Both the position numbers and the translations under genes were made by a program. 64,000 nucleotides of DNA, taken from the NCBI RefSeq assembly GCF_047314965.1, contig NZ_JBLBVK010000050.1, positions 56,405 to 120,404 on the forward strand. The letters run 5' to 3'. Under the pieces are notes generated by a model. That model saw only the letters and a list, made by a program, of their open reading frames with translations, was not told the DNA's origin and searched no databases. This document shows positions 8,601 through 16,328 of this stretch, piece after piece; the stretch's first letter is position 1; each line of letters starts with the position of its first letter. The DNA is from JAVJUV01 sp047314965 (GTDB lineage: Bacteria > Pseudomonadota > Alphaproteobacteria > Rhodobacterales > Rhodobacteraceae).

Positions 8601-9487
8601 CAGTAATGCACCCTGCGTTCGATGTACTTGAATTGCACCACGGTCAGAATCGACACGATGAACAGCAAGATGACAGATTGCGCTGCGGACGATCCCAGAT
8701 CCTGGCCGACGAACCCGTCGGCATAGACCTTGTAGACGAGGATCGTGGTGGCTTGCTGCGGTCCACCGCTGGTAATCGTGTGGATCACCCCGAAGGTCTC
8801 GAAGAAGGCATAGATTATGTTGACGACCAGCAGGAAGAAGGTGGTGGGCGACAGAAGCGGCCAGACGATCGTTCGGAAACGCGTCCAGAAATGCGCGCCA
8901 TCTATCGCGGCGGCCTCGATCACCGATCTCGGGATCGCCTGAAGCCCGGCAAGGAAGAACAGGAAATTGTAACTGATCCGCCCCCAAGCGCTGGCGACCA
9001 CGACAAGGCCCATAGCCTCGCCCTCGTTCAGGACGTGGTTCCAGTCATAGCCCAGCAGGCCCAGATACCACGTCACCACGCCGACGCGCGTGTTGAACAT
9101 AAACAGCCACAGGACGCCCGCGACCGCCGGAGCAACGGCGTAGGGCCAGATGAGAAGCGTGCGATAGGTGCCAGACCCTTTGATCAGTCGGTCGGCCAGA
9201 ACCGCAAGATAAAGCGCGACCCCCATCGACACCAGGGTGACAAGGATCGAGAACACCGCCGTCGTAACGAAGGACGCGCGATAAAACCGGTCTGAAAGCA
9301 GGAACTCGAAGTTGCCAAGTCCGACCCACTGCATGGACAGACCAAAGGGATCGGGGATGAACAGCGATTGCCAGATCGCCTGCCCGGCCGGATAGAAGAA
9401 GAAAATGGCGGTGATCAGAATCTGCGGCAGAACCAGCAGAAGCGGCAGCCAGATTCCCTTGAAAGTGACGCGTTTTTCCATGGTCAT
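8600..9487 (-). CDS. ugpA: sn-Glycerol-3-phosphate ABC transporter permease
   Basis: Second inner-membrane subunit of the Ugp importer, 295 aa, six predicted helices (first near WLPLLLVLPQILITAIFFF). The EAA loop is SVIEAAAIDGAHFWTRFRTIVWP. Start ATG at 9487 follows ugpB by 44 nt, a gap filled by a 9 bp hairpin. It pairs with UgpE and takes substrate from UgpB. Confidence 0.93.
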   Translation of the reverse strand: MTMEKRVTFKGIWLPLLLVLPQILITAIFFFYPAGQAIWQSLFIPDPFGLSMQWVGLGNFEFLLSDRFYRASFVTTAVFSILVTLVSMGVALYLAVLADRLIKGSGTYRTLLIWPYAVAPAVAGVLWLFMFNTRVGVVTWYLGLLGYDWNHVLNEGEAMGLVVVASAWGRISYNFLFFLAGLQAIPRSVIEAAAIDGAHFWTRFRTIVWPLLSPTTFFLLVVNIIYAFFETFGVIHTITSGGPQQATTILVYKVYADGFVGQDLGSSAAQSVILLFIVSILTVVQFKYIERRVHY

Positions 9488-9495
9488 TCAGAAGG

Positions 9496-9521
9496 GCCGC
9501 CCCGACAAAAGCCGGGGCGGC
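9496..9521 (-). other. Intergenic hairpin between ugpB and ugpA
   Basis: GCCGCCCCG (9496-9504) and CGGGGCGGC (9513-9521) form a perfect 9 bp stem around an 8 nt loop. No T tract follows, so it is more likely an mRNA 3'-end stabiliser or attenuator that raises ugpB over ugpAEC than a terminator. Confidence 0.75.
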
Positions 9522-9531
9522 ACACCAATGC

Positions 9532-10833
9532 TTAGCGAGAGGCCTGCTCGAAACGACGCAGCAGCGCGTTTCCGCGTTCGACCGCCGAGTCGAGCGCCGT
9601 TTGCGCGTCCTTGTCACCCGACCAGACAGCTTCAAGCTCTTCGTCGATGATCCCGCGGATCTGGTCGAACGATCCCAGCCGAAGGCCCTTTGAGTTCGCC
9701 GTAGGCTCTTTCGCCGTCATCTGAATTACCGCAATGTCGGTGCCGGGGTTCGCGTCATAGAAGCCCTGGCTCCGCGTAAGGTCGCCGGCCTCGGCGGTGA
9801 TCGGCAGATAGCCGGTGTCCTGATGCCACTTAGCCTGGATCTCGGGAGACGACAGGAAGTCCATGAAGGCGGCGACGCCGGCATATTCCTCGTCCGACTG
9901 GCCCTCCATCACCCAAAGCGAGGCACCACCGATGATGGTGTTCTGCGGTTCGGCGGCCACTGCCTTCCAATAGGGCAGCGGACGTACTTCGAAATCGAAC
10001 TGCGCCTCGGACTTGATGCCGGCGTAACCTGCCGACGACTCGGTGAAGAGAGCGCATTCGCCAGCGCGGAAGTTCGCACCGCCCTCGTTCCGGCGTCCGG
10101 CATAAATGAACTTGCCGTCTTTGGCCCACTCCCCCATCGCTCCGATATGCGCCACCTGCGCCGGGCTGTTGAACGCAAGTTCTGTATCGGCACCGTCAAA
10201 TCCGTTCGACTTCGTTGCGAACGGGGTGTCGTGATAGGCCGAAAAGTTCTCCAGATGAATCCAGCTTTGCCACGCAGTGGTCATCGGGCAATCCACGCCC
10301 GCCGCCTTCAACTGGTCAAGCACTTCACCAACCTGCTCCCAGGTCGACAAGTCGGTATCAGGGTCGACGCCTGCTTCCGACAGCTTGTCGCGATTGACCC
10401 AGAGAACAGGCGTGGACGAGTTGAAGGGCAAGGACAGCATGTTGCCATCGGGCGAGGTGTAGTAGCCCTTGACCGAACCGATATATTTTGACTGGTCGAA
10501 CCCATCGCCCATGACTTCATAGACCGGCTTGATCGCACCCTTGGCGGCCATCATCGTGGCGGTACCGACCTCGAACACCATCAGGATGTCGGGCTGTTCG
10601 CCCGCGCGAAACGCCGCGATCCCGGCGTTCAGCGTCTCCGAATAGTTGCCCTTGTGCGTGGCCACGACCTTGTAGTCGGACTGCGACGCGTTGAACGTCT
10701 CGACCTGCTCGGCAACCAAATCGCCCAGACGCCCGGTGAAGGCATGCCAGAATTCGATCTCAGTCTGGGCCATGGCGACCTGCGCGGAACCCAGAACCGC
10801 CGAAGCGGCAAGAATACTGACGGTGTGTTTCAT
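9532..10833 (-). CDS. ugpB: sn-Glycerol-3-phosphate ABC transporter substrate-binding protein
   Basis: Periplasmic receptor for glycerol-3-phosphate or glycerophosphodiesters, 433 aa. A signal peptide ends near VAMAQ (residue 22). Typical UgpB segments are EIEFWHAFTGRLGDLV, FNASQSDYKVV and GEQPDILMVFEVGTATMM. The start at 10833 (MKHTVSILAASA) gives a clean signal peptide; the upstream frame does not. It has its own 97 nt upstream region with two palindromes, so it may be transcribed separately from phn. The exact substrate (glycerol-3-phosphate or glycerophosphocholine) cannot be told from sequence alone. Confidence 0.93.
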   Translation of the reverse strand: MKHTVSILAASAVLGSAQVAMAQTEIEFWHAFTGRLGDLVAEQVETFNASQSDYKVVATHKGNYSETLNAGIAAFRAGEQPDILMVFEVGTATMMAAKGAIKPVYEVMGDGFDQSKYIGSVKGYYTSPDGNMLSLPFNSSTPVLWVNRDKLSEAGVDPDTDLSTWEQVGEVLDQLKAAGVDCPMTTAWQSWIHLENFSAYHDTPFATKSNGFDGADTELAFNSPAQVAHIGAMGEWAKDGKFIYAGRRNEGGANFRAGECALFTESSAGYAGIKSEAQFDFEVRPLPYWKAVAAEPQNTIIGGASLWVMEGQSDEEYAGVAAFMDFLSSPEIQAKWHQDTGYLPITAEAGDLTRSQGFYDANPGTDIAVIQMTAKEPTANSKGLRLGSFDQIRGIIDEELEAVWSGDKDAQTALDSAVERGNALLRRFEQASR

Positions 10834-10860
10834 GTAACTCTCCCTTTTGTTTGCGTGTTT

Positions 10861-10877
10861 GGATGGAAATTCCATCC
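10861..10877. promoter_or_regulatory. 17 bp perfect palindrome in the ugpB leader
   Basis: GGATGGAA-A-TTCCATCC is an exact inverted repeat with a single central base, starting 28 bp upstream of the ugpB ATG. It has the shape of a dimeric repressor operator and lies where a roadblock or translation-masking hairpin could work. The binding protein is unknown; the DeoR-family regulator at 15344-16159 is one candidate. Confidence 0.5.
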
Positions 10878-10903
10878 CGTGCCGCGCGTTATCATCGCGC
10901 TCT

Positions 10904-10934
10904 GTGAACAGCGTATGACAGAAAAATATGTCAT
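10904..10934 (-). promoter_or_regulatory. Candidate Pho box / inverted repeat upstream of ugpB
   Basis: On the minus strand the region reads ATGACA, eight bases, TGTCAT (10934-10915), a perfect 6 bp inverted repeat. The right arm is part of CTGTCAT followed by ACGC and TGTTCAC, which resembles a PhoB box (CTGTCAT, 4 nt, CTGTCAY) with a degenerate second half. It overlaps the last codons of the HAD gene and lies about 80-100 bp upstream of ugpB, a position suited to activation. Similarity by eye only. Confidence 0.4.
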
Positions 10935-11836
10935 GGACGCTCCACAATAAAATCGGGCACGATCCCGGAAGCGGCGACTGCCCGCTCAATGTCGTGGCCC
11001 GCGAAAAAGCCGAAATTTGCCATAAGCGCCGAAGAAACCCCCGCCGCCTGCGCACCTAGAATGTCGGTGTGAAGGCTATCGCCCACCATGACAACCCGTG
11101 ATTTGTCGACCGTCCCAAGGCGCTCAAAGGCCAGATCGAAGATGTTCCGGAAAGGTTTGCCAAAAAACTCCGGAGTCACGCCGGTCAGGTCTGCCAATCG
11201 GTGGGCGAAATGACCCGGCTCGGCTGAAAATCCGGTCTCACGCGGTGCCACGATATCAGGGTTGGCGACAAGAACCGGGCGCGGCCTTTCGCTAAGAGCA
11301 TCCTCGAGCATCAACTGCCGGTGTTCCGTCCACGACGCGCTACCGATCAGAAGAAAGCCATCCACCAGCTGGAACGCCTGTGGATCATCCTCGAGCACGC
11401 AGAAGCGCATATCGCCCAAATCATCAAGCTGCGCCGAGCTTGCCGCCATGACGCCCCAACGGGTGCCCTTTTTGTCCGGCATTGCGGCCGCTAGTGTCGC
11501 GCGGCTGGTCACGATATCTTCCAACACGAAGGAAAACCCGAGACTATTGTACTTTTTCAGCAATTCGGTTTCTGGAAGGCTCGCGGCATTTGACACCACA
11601 AGAACCCGTTTGCCGGCAGCTTTGAGGGATTCCACCCGGACACAGGCTCCGGGGATTGCAGTCTCTCCTATGTTCAACACACCGAAAGCGTCCAGAAGAA
11701 AAACATCGAACCGGTCGGCTATATCTGCCAATGTCTCAACTTTCTCGGCACGACTCGCGTTCCCAGTTGAAATGGGCAGCCTGTGCCTGACAGCCTCGTA
11801 GGCGTTGAAGGCCTCTTCTGCCGAGATCGATATCAA
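10931..11836 (-). CDS. HAD-superfamily class IIA hydrolase, atypical motif I
   Basis: 301 aa if translation begins at TTG 11836, which overlaps the phnE stop (ATTTGA); no ATG exists near the N-terminal end. HAD motifs are DAFGVL (catalytic Asp49), VLVVSNAA (motif II Ser), GKPFRNIF (motif III Lys) and VGDSLHTDILGA (motif IV); a C2-type cap lies between motifs II and III. In motif I the second Asp, normally the general acid/base, is Phe51. HAD-IIA proteins of this kind (TIGR01459-like) carry a bulky residue there. Its place between the phosphonate-type and Ugp transporters suggests release or transfer of phosphate from an imported ester or phosphonate, but the substrate is unknown. Confidence 0.82.
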   Translation of the reverse strand: MISISAEEAFNAYEAVRHRLPISTGNASRAEKVETLADIADRFDVFLLDAFGVLNIGETAIPGACVRVESLKAAGKRVLVVSNAASLPETELLKKYNSLGFSFVLEDIVTSRATLAAAMPDKKGTRWGVMAASSAQLDDLGDMRFCVLEDDPQAFQLVDGFLLIGSASWTEHRQLMLEDALSERPRPVLVANPDIVAPRETGFSAEPGHFAHRLADLTGVTPEFFGKPFRNIFDLAFERLGTVDKSRVVMVGDSLHTDILGAQAAGVSSALMANFGFFAGHDIERAVAASGIVPDFIVERP

Positions 11837-12648
11837 ATGATCGCTCCCCGCACCTTTGCAGAAACCCATTCGCTGATGATGACGGCCACCAGAATGACGA
11901 TGAGGATCAGGCTCACTTGCGGCCAAGCCAGAACGTTCAAGGAGGCCGAAAGCTGCAAACCGATGCCGCCCGCGCCGACAAGTCCCAGCACCGTGGATTC
12001 GCGGATGTTGATGTCCCACCGAAAGACTGCGATGCCCGCAAACGCGGGCAGAATTTGAGGCACGATCCCGTAGGCCATGACCTGCCAGCGGCTTGCCCCG
12101 GTTGCTGCAATCGCCTCGACCTGTGAATGGTCGATCTCCTCGATCGCTTCGTAAAGAAGCTTTGCGCAGAACCCGATGGAACGAATGGCGATCGCGACGA
12201 CCCCCGCAAACACCCCAGGCCCGATAATCGCGATCAGCAAGAGCGCCCAGATCAGCGAATTGATCGAACGGGTAGAGACAATGATCAGAAGCGCGATAGG
12301 TCGGATGAAAAGTGCCGACGGAGTGGTATTCCGTGCAGCAAGGAAAGCCACAGGCACTGCCATACACAAGGCAATAAGCGTGCCTAGGGTCGCTATGTTC
12401 AGCGTATCCCAGATAGGTCGGCCCAACTGTGTGATATATTCCCACCGCGGCGGAGTAGCCCTCGTCCAGATATCCCCCGCAATGCGCGGTGCATCCCAGA
12501 CGAAGAACCAGGTCGTGGCCTCGGAAATCTTCTGCCAGCAGTAAAGAAAGACCGCGATCCCGATCAGCCATCCAAACCAGCGGACAAGAGCCTCGACCGA
12601 GGTGCGGCGGCGCCAAACCTGCACATTTCCTTGATCCAGCACCGGCAT
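11833..12648 (-). CDS. phnE: Phosphonate-type ABC transporter permease (second PhnE/PhoT-like)
   Basis: 271 aa inner-membrane protein of the PhnE family with about six helices. The signature permease region ATGASRWQVMAYGIVPQILPAFAG and the conserved RESTVLGLVGAGGIG segment are clear. Two PhnE paralogues encoded one after the other correspond to the PhoE/PhoT arrangement of rhizobial PhoCDET, which imports phosphate and phosphonates; this gene would be the PhoT equivalent. Start ATG at 12648 overlaps the previous phnE stop by one base, and its own stop overlaps the TTG start of the HAD gene. Confidence 0.92.
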   Translation of the reverse strand: MPVLDQGNVQVWRRRTSVEALVRWFGWLIGIAVFLYCWQKISEATTWFFVWDAPRIAGDIWTRATPPRWEYITQLGRPIWDTLNIATLGTLIALCMAVPVAFLAARNTTPSALFIRPIALLIIVSTRSINSLIWALLLIAIIGPGVFAGVVAIAIRSIGFCAKLLYEAIEEIDHSQVEAIAATGASRWQVMAYGIVPQILPAFAGIAVFRWDINIRESTVLGLVGAGGIGLQLSASLNVLAWPQVSLILIVILVAVIISEWVSAKVRGAII

Positions 12649-13463
12649 TACTGAACCCTCGCGCGGATTATGCCCGAGAGGTACTCAAGCGCCATCACGA
12701 TCCCGATGATCAGGATCAGGATCGCTGCTGCCGTGTCGTACTCATACCTGTCGAATGCAGTGTTCAACGTCGCGCCAATCCCGCCCGCACCCACCAGGCC
12801 AAGAATGGCGCTCTCTCGAAAATTGATGTCGATCCGGTACATCGACAGTCCCACCAGTCGCGGCATCACCTGAGGCTGCACCCCATAGTTGATCCACTGC
12901 ATCCAGCGTGCACCGCTGGCCTTGATGGCTTCAGCCTGCGCTTTATCCATCGCCTCGATATCTTCAGCCAGAAGCTTCGAAAGGAACCCGATGGTCGCGA
13001 ACGAAAGTGTGAGGAAACCCGCCAGCGGCCCAAACCCGAAAATCGCGACGAGAAGAATTGCGACAATGATTTCCTGCAAGGCCCGGCTGATCGCGACGAT
13101 CCCGCGACAAACGACGTAGACCGGCAAAGGCGCGATGTTGCGCGCGGCGCCCAGCCCAATCGGAATGGATATCAGGATACCCACCACCGAGGCCGCCACC
13201 GTCATGACGATGCTCTCAAGAAGGCCATCCCAGATGTCGCTCCAACGAGACACAAAATCCGGGCTGGAGAACGCCAGGACGAACGCCCATCCCCGATCCA
13301 GCCCCTCATAGACCCGGCCCCAATCGACCTCGATCGTCATGAAGGCGGCAATCAGATAAGCGACAAAGCCCGCACCCAGCCCCCAGCGCAAAAGCGGGTT
13401 GCGGACGAAGTGCGGCTTCCGCCATCCCTTGCGCAGCATATCGTCCAGTTCACGGTGGCTCAT
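12648..13463 (-). CDS. phnE: Phosphonate-type ABC transporter permease (first PhnE/PhoE-like)
   Basis: 271 aa, PhnE family. It shares with its neighbour the EAA-type segment (ASGARWMQWINYGVQPQVMP) and RESAILGLVGAGGIGATL. The N-terminus is longer and charged (HRELDDMLRKGWRKPHF) before the first helix, as in PhnE/PhoE proteins. ATG at 13463 overlaps the phnC stop by 4 nt. It forms the membrane channel with the second PhnE. Confidence 0.92.
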   Translation of the reverse strand: MSHRELDDMLRKGWRKPHFVRNPLLRWGLGAGFVAYLIAAFMTIEVDWGRVYEGLDRGWAFVLAFSSPDFVSRWSDIWDGLLESIVMTVAASVVGILISIPIGLGAARNIAPLPVYVVCRGIVAISRALQEIIVAILLVAIFGFGPLAGFLTLSFATIGFLSKLLAEDIEAMDKAQAEAIKASGARWMQWINYGVQPQVMPRLVGLSMYRIDINFRESAILGLVGAGGIGATLNTAFDRYEYDTAAAILILIIGIVMALEYLSGIIRARVQ

Positions 13464-14257
13464 ACTGCTGCCTCGATATCGTCGTCATCTTCCTCGACTG
13501 TTTCGATGGTCGCTTCCCAGTCTTCCTCTCCGTAAATCTCGGTCAGCTTGTCCGGTGTCAGCCCGGTCGGACCGCCGTCGTAGACGATCTCGCCGAACCG
13601 AAGCCCGACAACGCGCGGCACGAACATTTGCGCCAGCGCTACATCATGGATGTTGATGATGGCTGCCAAACCTCGCTCCCGGCACAGTTCGGTAATCAGC
13701 CGCATGATCTGGCGGCTGGTCTTGGGATCGAGCGAAGCGGTCGGTTCGTCAACCAGCAGCAGCTTCGGGTTTTGGATAAGCGCGCGGCAGATGCCAACCC
13801 GCTGACGTTGACCACCGGACAATTCGTCAGCCCGCTTATCGGCCATGTGGAGAAGTCCAACGCGATCCAGCAAGCGGAACGCCTCATCCACATCGGATTG
13901 CGGATAGCGGCGCAGGAAACTCCGCCAGAATCCAACATATCCAAGCCGGCCCGACAGGACATTTTCCATGACCGTTAGCCGTTCGACTAGCGCGTATTCC
14001 TGGAAGATCATCCCCATCTCACGTCGCGCCCTCCGCAGAGCAGCCGAGCCCAGCTTTGCCAGATCCGTGTCGTCAAGCATCACGGCTCCACTGGTCGGCT
14101 CGACCAGACGGTTAATGCAGCGGATCATGGTGGACTTGCCCGCGCCCGATGGCCCGATCAACGCGAGAACCTGCCCCTTTGGTACGTCCAGATCAATCGC
14201 CTTCAACGCCTGATCGCCTGTCTTGTATGTCTTTGTAAGCTTTTGAAGACGCAGCAT
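13460..14257 (-). CDS. phnC: Phosphonate-type ABC transporter ATP-binding protein
   Basis: 265 aa cytoplasmic ATPase. Walker A GPSGAGKST, the PhnC-typical MIRCINRLVEPTSG after it, signature LSGGQRQRVGICRAL, Walker B LLLVDEPTASLDPKTS and switch IHDVALA. The C-terminus has an acidic tail (EEDDDDIEA) beyond the usual PhnC end. It follows phnD by 63 nt with a strong hairpin between, and overlaps phnE by 4 nt. Confidence 0.94.
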   Translation of the reverse strand: MLRLQKLTKTYKTGDQALKAIDLDVPKGQVLALIGPSGAGKSTMIRCINRLVEPTSGAVMLDDTDLAKLGSAALRRARREMGMIFQEYALVERLTVMENVLSGRLGYVGFWRSFLRRYPQSDVDEAFRLLDRVGLLHMADKRADELSGGQRQRVGICRALIQNPKLLLVDEPTASLDPKTSRQIMRLITELCRERGLAAIINIHDVALAQMFVPRVVGLRFGEIVYDGGPTGLTPDKLTEIYGEEDWEATIETVEEDDDDIEAAV

Positions 14258-14283
14258 GAAATTGCCCTTTAACGCGGCGGTCT

Positions 14284-14306
14284 GACAGGCCCTGAAAGGG
14301 CCTGTC
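14284..14306 (-). other. Intergenic hairpin between phnD and phnC
   Basis: GACAGGCCCT (14284-14293) and AGGGCCTGTC (14297-14306) make a perfect 10 bp stem with a GAA loop. No T run follows in the direction of transcription. As after ugpB, it probably protects or attenuates the message so that more binding protein than ATPase is made. Confidence 0.75.
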
Positions 14307-14320
14307 TGTTGCTCAGCGGA

Positions 14321-15295
14321 TCACTCGCAGGCGTAAGATACACCGTTGGCGGCATCGATCTTGCGGATCACTTCCCAGAACTCCTGGTATGTCATCTCAA
14401 GGAACTGACCCTCGTTCGACTTCTCGAACTCGGCCTGCAGCGTCGTGCCTTCCCACTCGAAATTGAAAAAGGCGTTGCGAATCTTTTCCTGAAGCTCCGG
14501 CTTCAGGTTATAAACCACGCCAAACCCGGTCGTCGGAAAGGTCTGCGACTTGTAGATCGTGATGACGTCATCTTCCTTGATCACATCCCGGCTGATCATT
14601 CGCGACTTGACCGAGTTTGCGATCGAAGCCGCAGGATAGTCCTTGTTGGCCACACCGAGGATCGAGTTGTCGTGCTTTCCCGAAAACACCGGTTCGAAGT
14701 CACGGTCGGGGATCAAGTCATAGTCAGCCTTCAAGATCGCGGACGGCGCCTTGAAACCGGAGTTCGACGTGGGCGAGGTAAAGGCCAATTGCTTGCCTTT
14801 GATATCCTCGACCTTCTCGATTCCCGAGCCCGGATAGGTGATGATCTCCATCTCGTATCCGAAATTGCCGTCCTTCGAGGCCATGATGGTAAAGGGCCGG
14901 AAACCGGCGCAGTTCACCGCAAGGGGGTTCGATCCGGTGTTGAAGCCCGCGATGTGGAGACGGCCCGACCGCATCGCCTCAATCTGCGCTGCGTTGTTCT
15001 GTACAGGGAAGAAAACAACGTCCTTGCCCGTCTCGGCTTCAAGATGCTCAAGAAAATCCGACCACGCGGTCTTGTAGACCGCAGGATCTTCAACCGGCGT
15101 GTAGGCGAAAATCAACGTGTCAGGGTCGATCTGATCCGCCGGATCGGTCGGTATATCCGCGATCAGGTCGCCGTCGACATCGCAAAACCGCTCGTCCAGG
15201 TCACCGCGCGGACAATCCTGTGCCGTGGCAGTGCTGCCAAGAGACAGAAGCGCAATCGCCGAGGCTCCCAGCAAGAGTTTGATATCCAGTTTCAT
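14321..15295 (-). CDS. phnD: Phosphonate/phosphate-type ABC transporter substrate-binding protein
   Basis: 324 aa periplasmic receptor; the signal peptide ends near STATAQ (residue 26). The ligand loop TSPTSNSGFKAP (about residues 177-188) is the PhnD phosphonate/phosphate-binding motif. The mature N-terminus is unusual: a Cys- and Asp-rich stretch (CPRGDLDERFCD and DGDLIADIPTD) precedes the first strand, as in PhoD of the rhizobial PhoCDET system. A good ribosome binding site (GGGAGGA) precedes ATG 15295. The ligand could be phosphonate, phosphite, phosphate or a phosphoester. Confidence 0.9.
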   Translation of the reverse strand: MKLDIKLLLGASAIALLSLGSTATAQDCPRGDLDERFCDVDGDLIADIPTDPADQIDPDTLIFAYTPVEDPAVYKTAWSDFLEHLEAETGKDVVFFPVQNNAAQIEAMRSGRLHIAGFNTGSNPLAVNCAGFRPFTIMASKDGNFGYEMEIITYPGSGIEKVEDIKGKQLAFTSPTSNSGFKAPSAILKADYDLIPDRDFEPVFSGKHDNSILGVANKDYPAASIANSVKSRMISRDVIKEDDVITIYKSQTFPTTGFGVVYNLKPELQEKIRNAFFNFEWEGTTLQAEFEKSNEGQFLEMTYQEFWEVIRKIDAANGVSYACE

Positions 15296-15343
15296 TTTGG
15301 TTCCTCCCAGTAACGCGGCTTCACCGCCGCTTTAAGTTTTCTG

Positions 15344-16159
15344 TTACTCCGCATCAGCAATGATGATTTCTACATTGGCCCCTTCAAGAGCGGCCAGCAA
15401 GTCTCCCCGCGGTCGCGCGTCCATGACAACCGAGTCGAGATCGGCAATCTCGCCGACTTGTGCCAGTCCTTTGTATCCGAATTTATGCGAGTCGATCAGC
15501 AAATGACGCTTGGCCGCTCTGTGAAGCATCATTCGTTTGACCGCAGCGAATCCCCGGATCGTCTCGGACGGCCCCTCCGACGAAAGGCCTGACGCGCCGA
15601 TCATGCATCGATCGACGTTGAACCGCGCAAGAAATTCAAGCGTTTCTGTACCAATTACCGCTGATTCGGCGGCAAGGTATTCGCCCGGGCACAAAAGAAC
15701 CTCAGTCGCACCGTGCCCTATCGTCATGGCCACTGGAATCGAATTCGTGATGACAGTGCACTGCGTGCCGCGGTAGGCCAGCGCGCGCGCCATCTGGATC
15801 GTGGTGGAGCCGGAATCGATCATCACCGTCTCGCCATCCTGAATCAGACCCGCTGCGACCAGCCCGATGCGTTTTCGCTCCTCGATCCGTGCGTTCGTTC
15901 TTTCATCCAGGCTTGGATAGTGCCCCTGCGTGGGCGCTGAGGCTCCACCGTGGTCGCGCGCGATCAGGCCGTCGTCAGCCAGTGCGTCGAAATCACGACG
16001 GAGCGTCTCGGTCGAAACACTGAACCGCCGCGCCAACTCACTGATACGGACATGCGGACGCAACTTGAGTTCCAGCAAAATCTGTCTCCGGCGATCGGAT
16101 TTCTTCAGCCGGTCGCGCCTTTTTTCCGTATCGGTTTTGAGCGTTTTTGCCTTCGACAT
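15344..16159 (-). CDS. DeoR/GlpR-family transcriptional regulator
   Basis: 271 aa. A basic N-terminus leads into a DeoR-type winged helix (residues about 22-77: ISELARRFSVSTETLRRDF, then GLIARDHGGA), followed by the sugar-phosphate-isomerase-like sensor domain (DSGSTTIQMA near residue 115, GLSSEGPSETI). Members bind phosphorylated sugars or related phosphate esters as inducers. It is the first gene of the leftward operon, 48 nt ahead of phnD, and faces the Na/Pi cotransporter operon, so it is placed to control both arms and itself. Confidence 0.9.
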   Translation of the reverse strand: MSKAKTLKTDTEKRRDRLKKSDRRRQILLELKLRPHVRISELARRFSVSTETLRRDFDALADDGLIARDHGGASAPTQGHYPSLDERTNARIEERKRIGLVAAGLIQDGETVMIDSGSTTIQMARALAYRGTQCTVITNSIPVAMTIGHGATEVLLCPGEYLAAESAVIGTETLEFLARFNVDRCMIGASGLSSEGPSETIRGFAAVKRMMLHRAAKRHLLIDSHKFGYKGLAQVGEIADLDSVVMDARPRGDLLAALEGANVEIIIADAE

Positions 16160-16328
16160 TCAAAATACCGCTTTCCTTCCCGATGCACTTTTGTGGTGTT
16201 TCTGTCATTTTGCAAATATTTTTGTTGCATAAGCCTCTAATGGGTGGTGTGAATTTGACCAGACTCAGGAGTTTGAGGGGTCCTCGACACCAAATGCGCC
16301 GGAAAACCAAGACCGGAGACACCAGCGG
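16160..16328. promoter_or_regulatory. Divergent control region of the phosphorus locus
   Basis: 169 bp between deoR (leftward) and the Na/Pi cotransporter gene (rightward). It contains an AT-rich core with TGCAA (16211-16215), nine bases, TTGCA (16225-16229), an inverted repeat that could be a regulator operator. The plus strand also carries CTGTCAT at 16202-16208, a perfect PhoB half-site followed by a poor second half. No stronger Pho box or clear -35/-10 pair could be assigned by eye. Confidence 0.45.
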
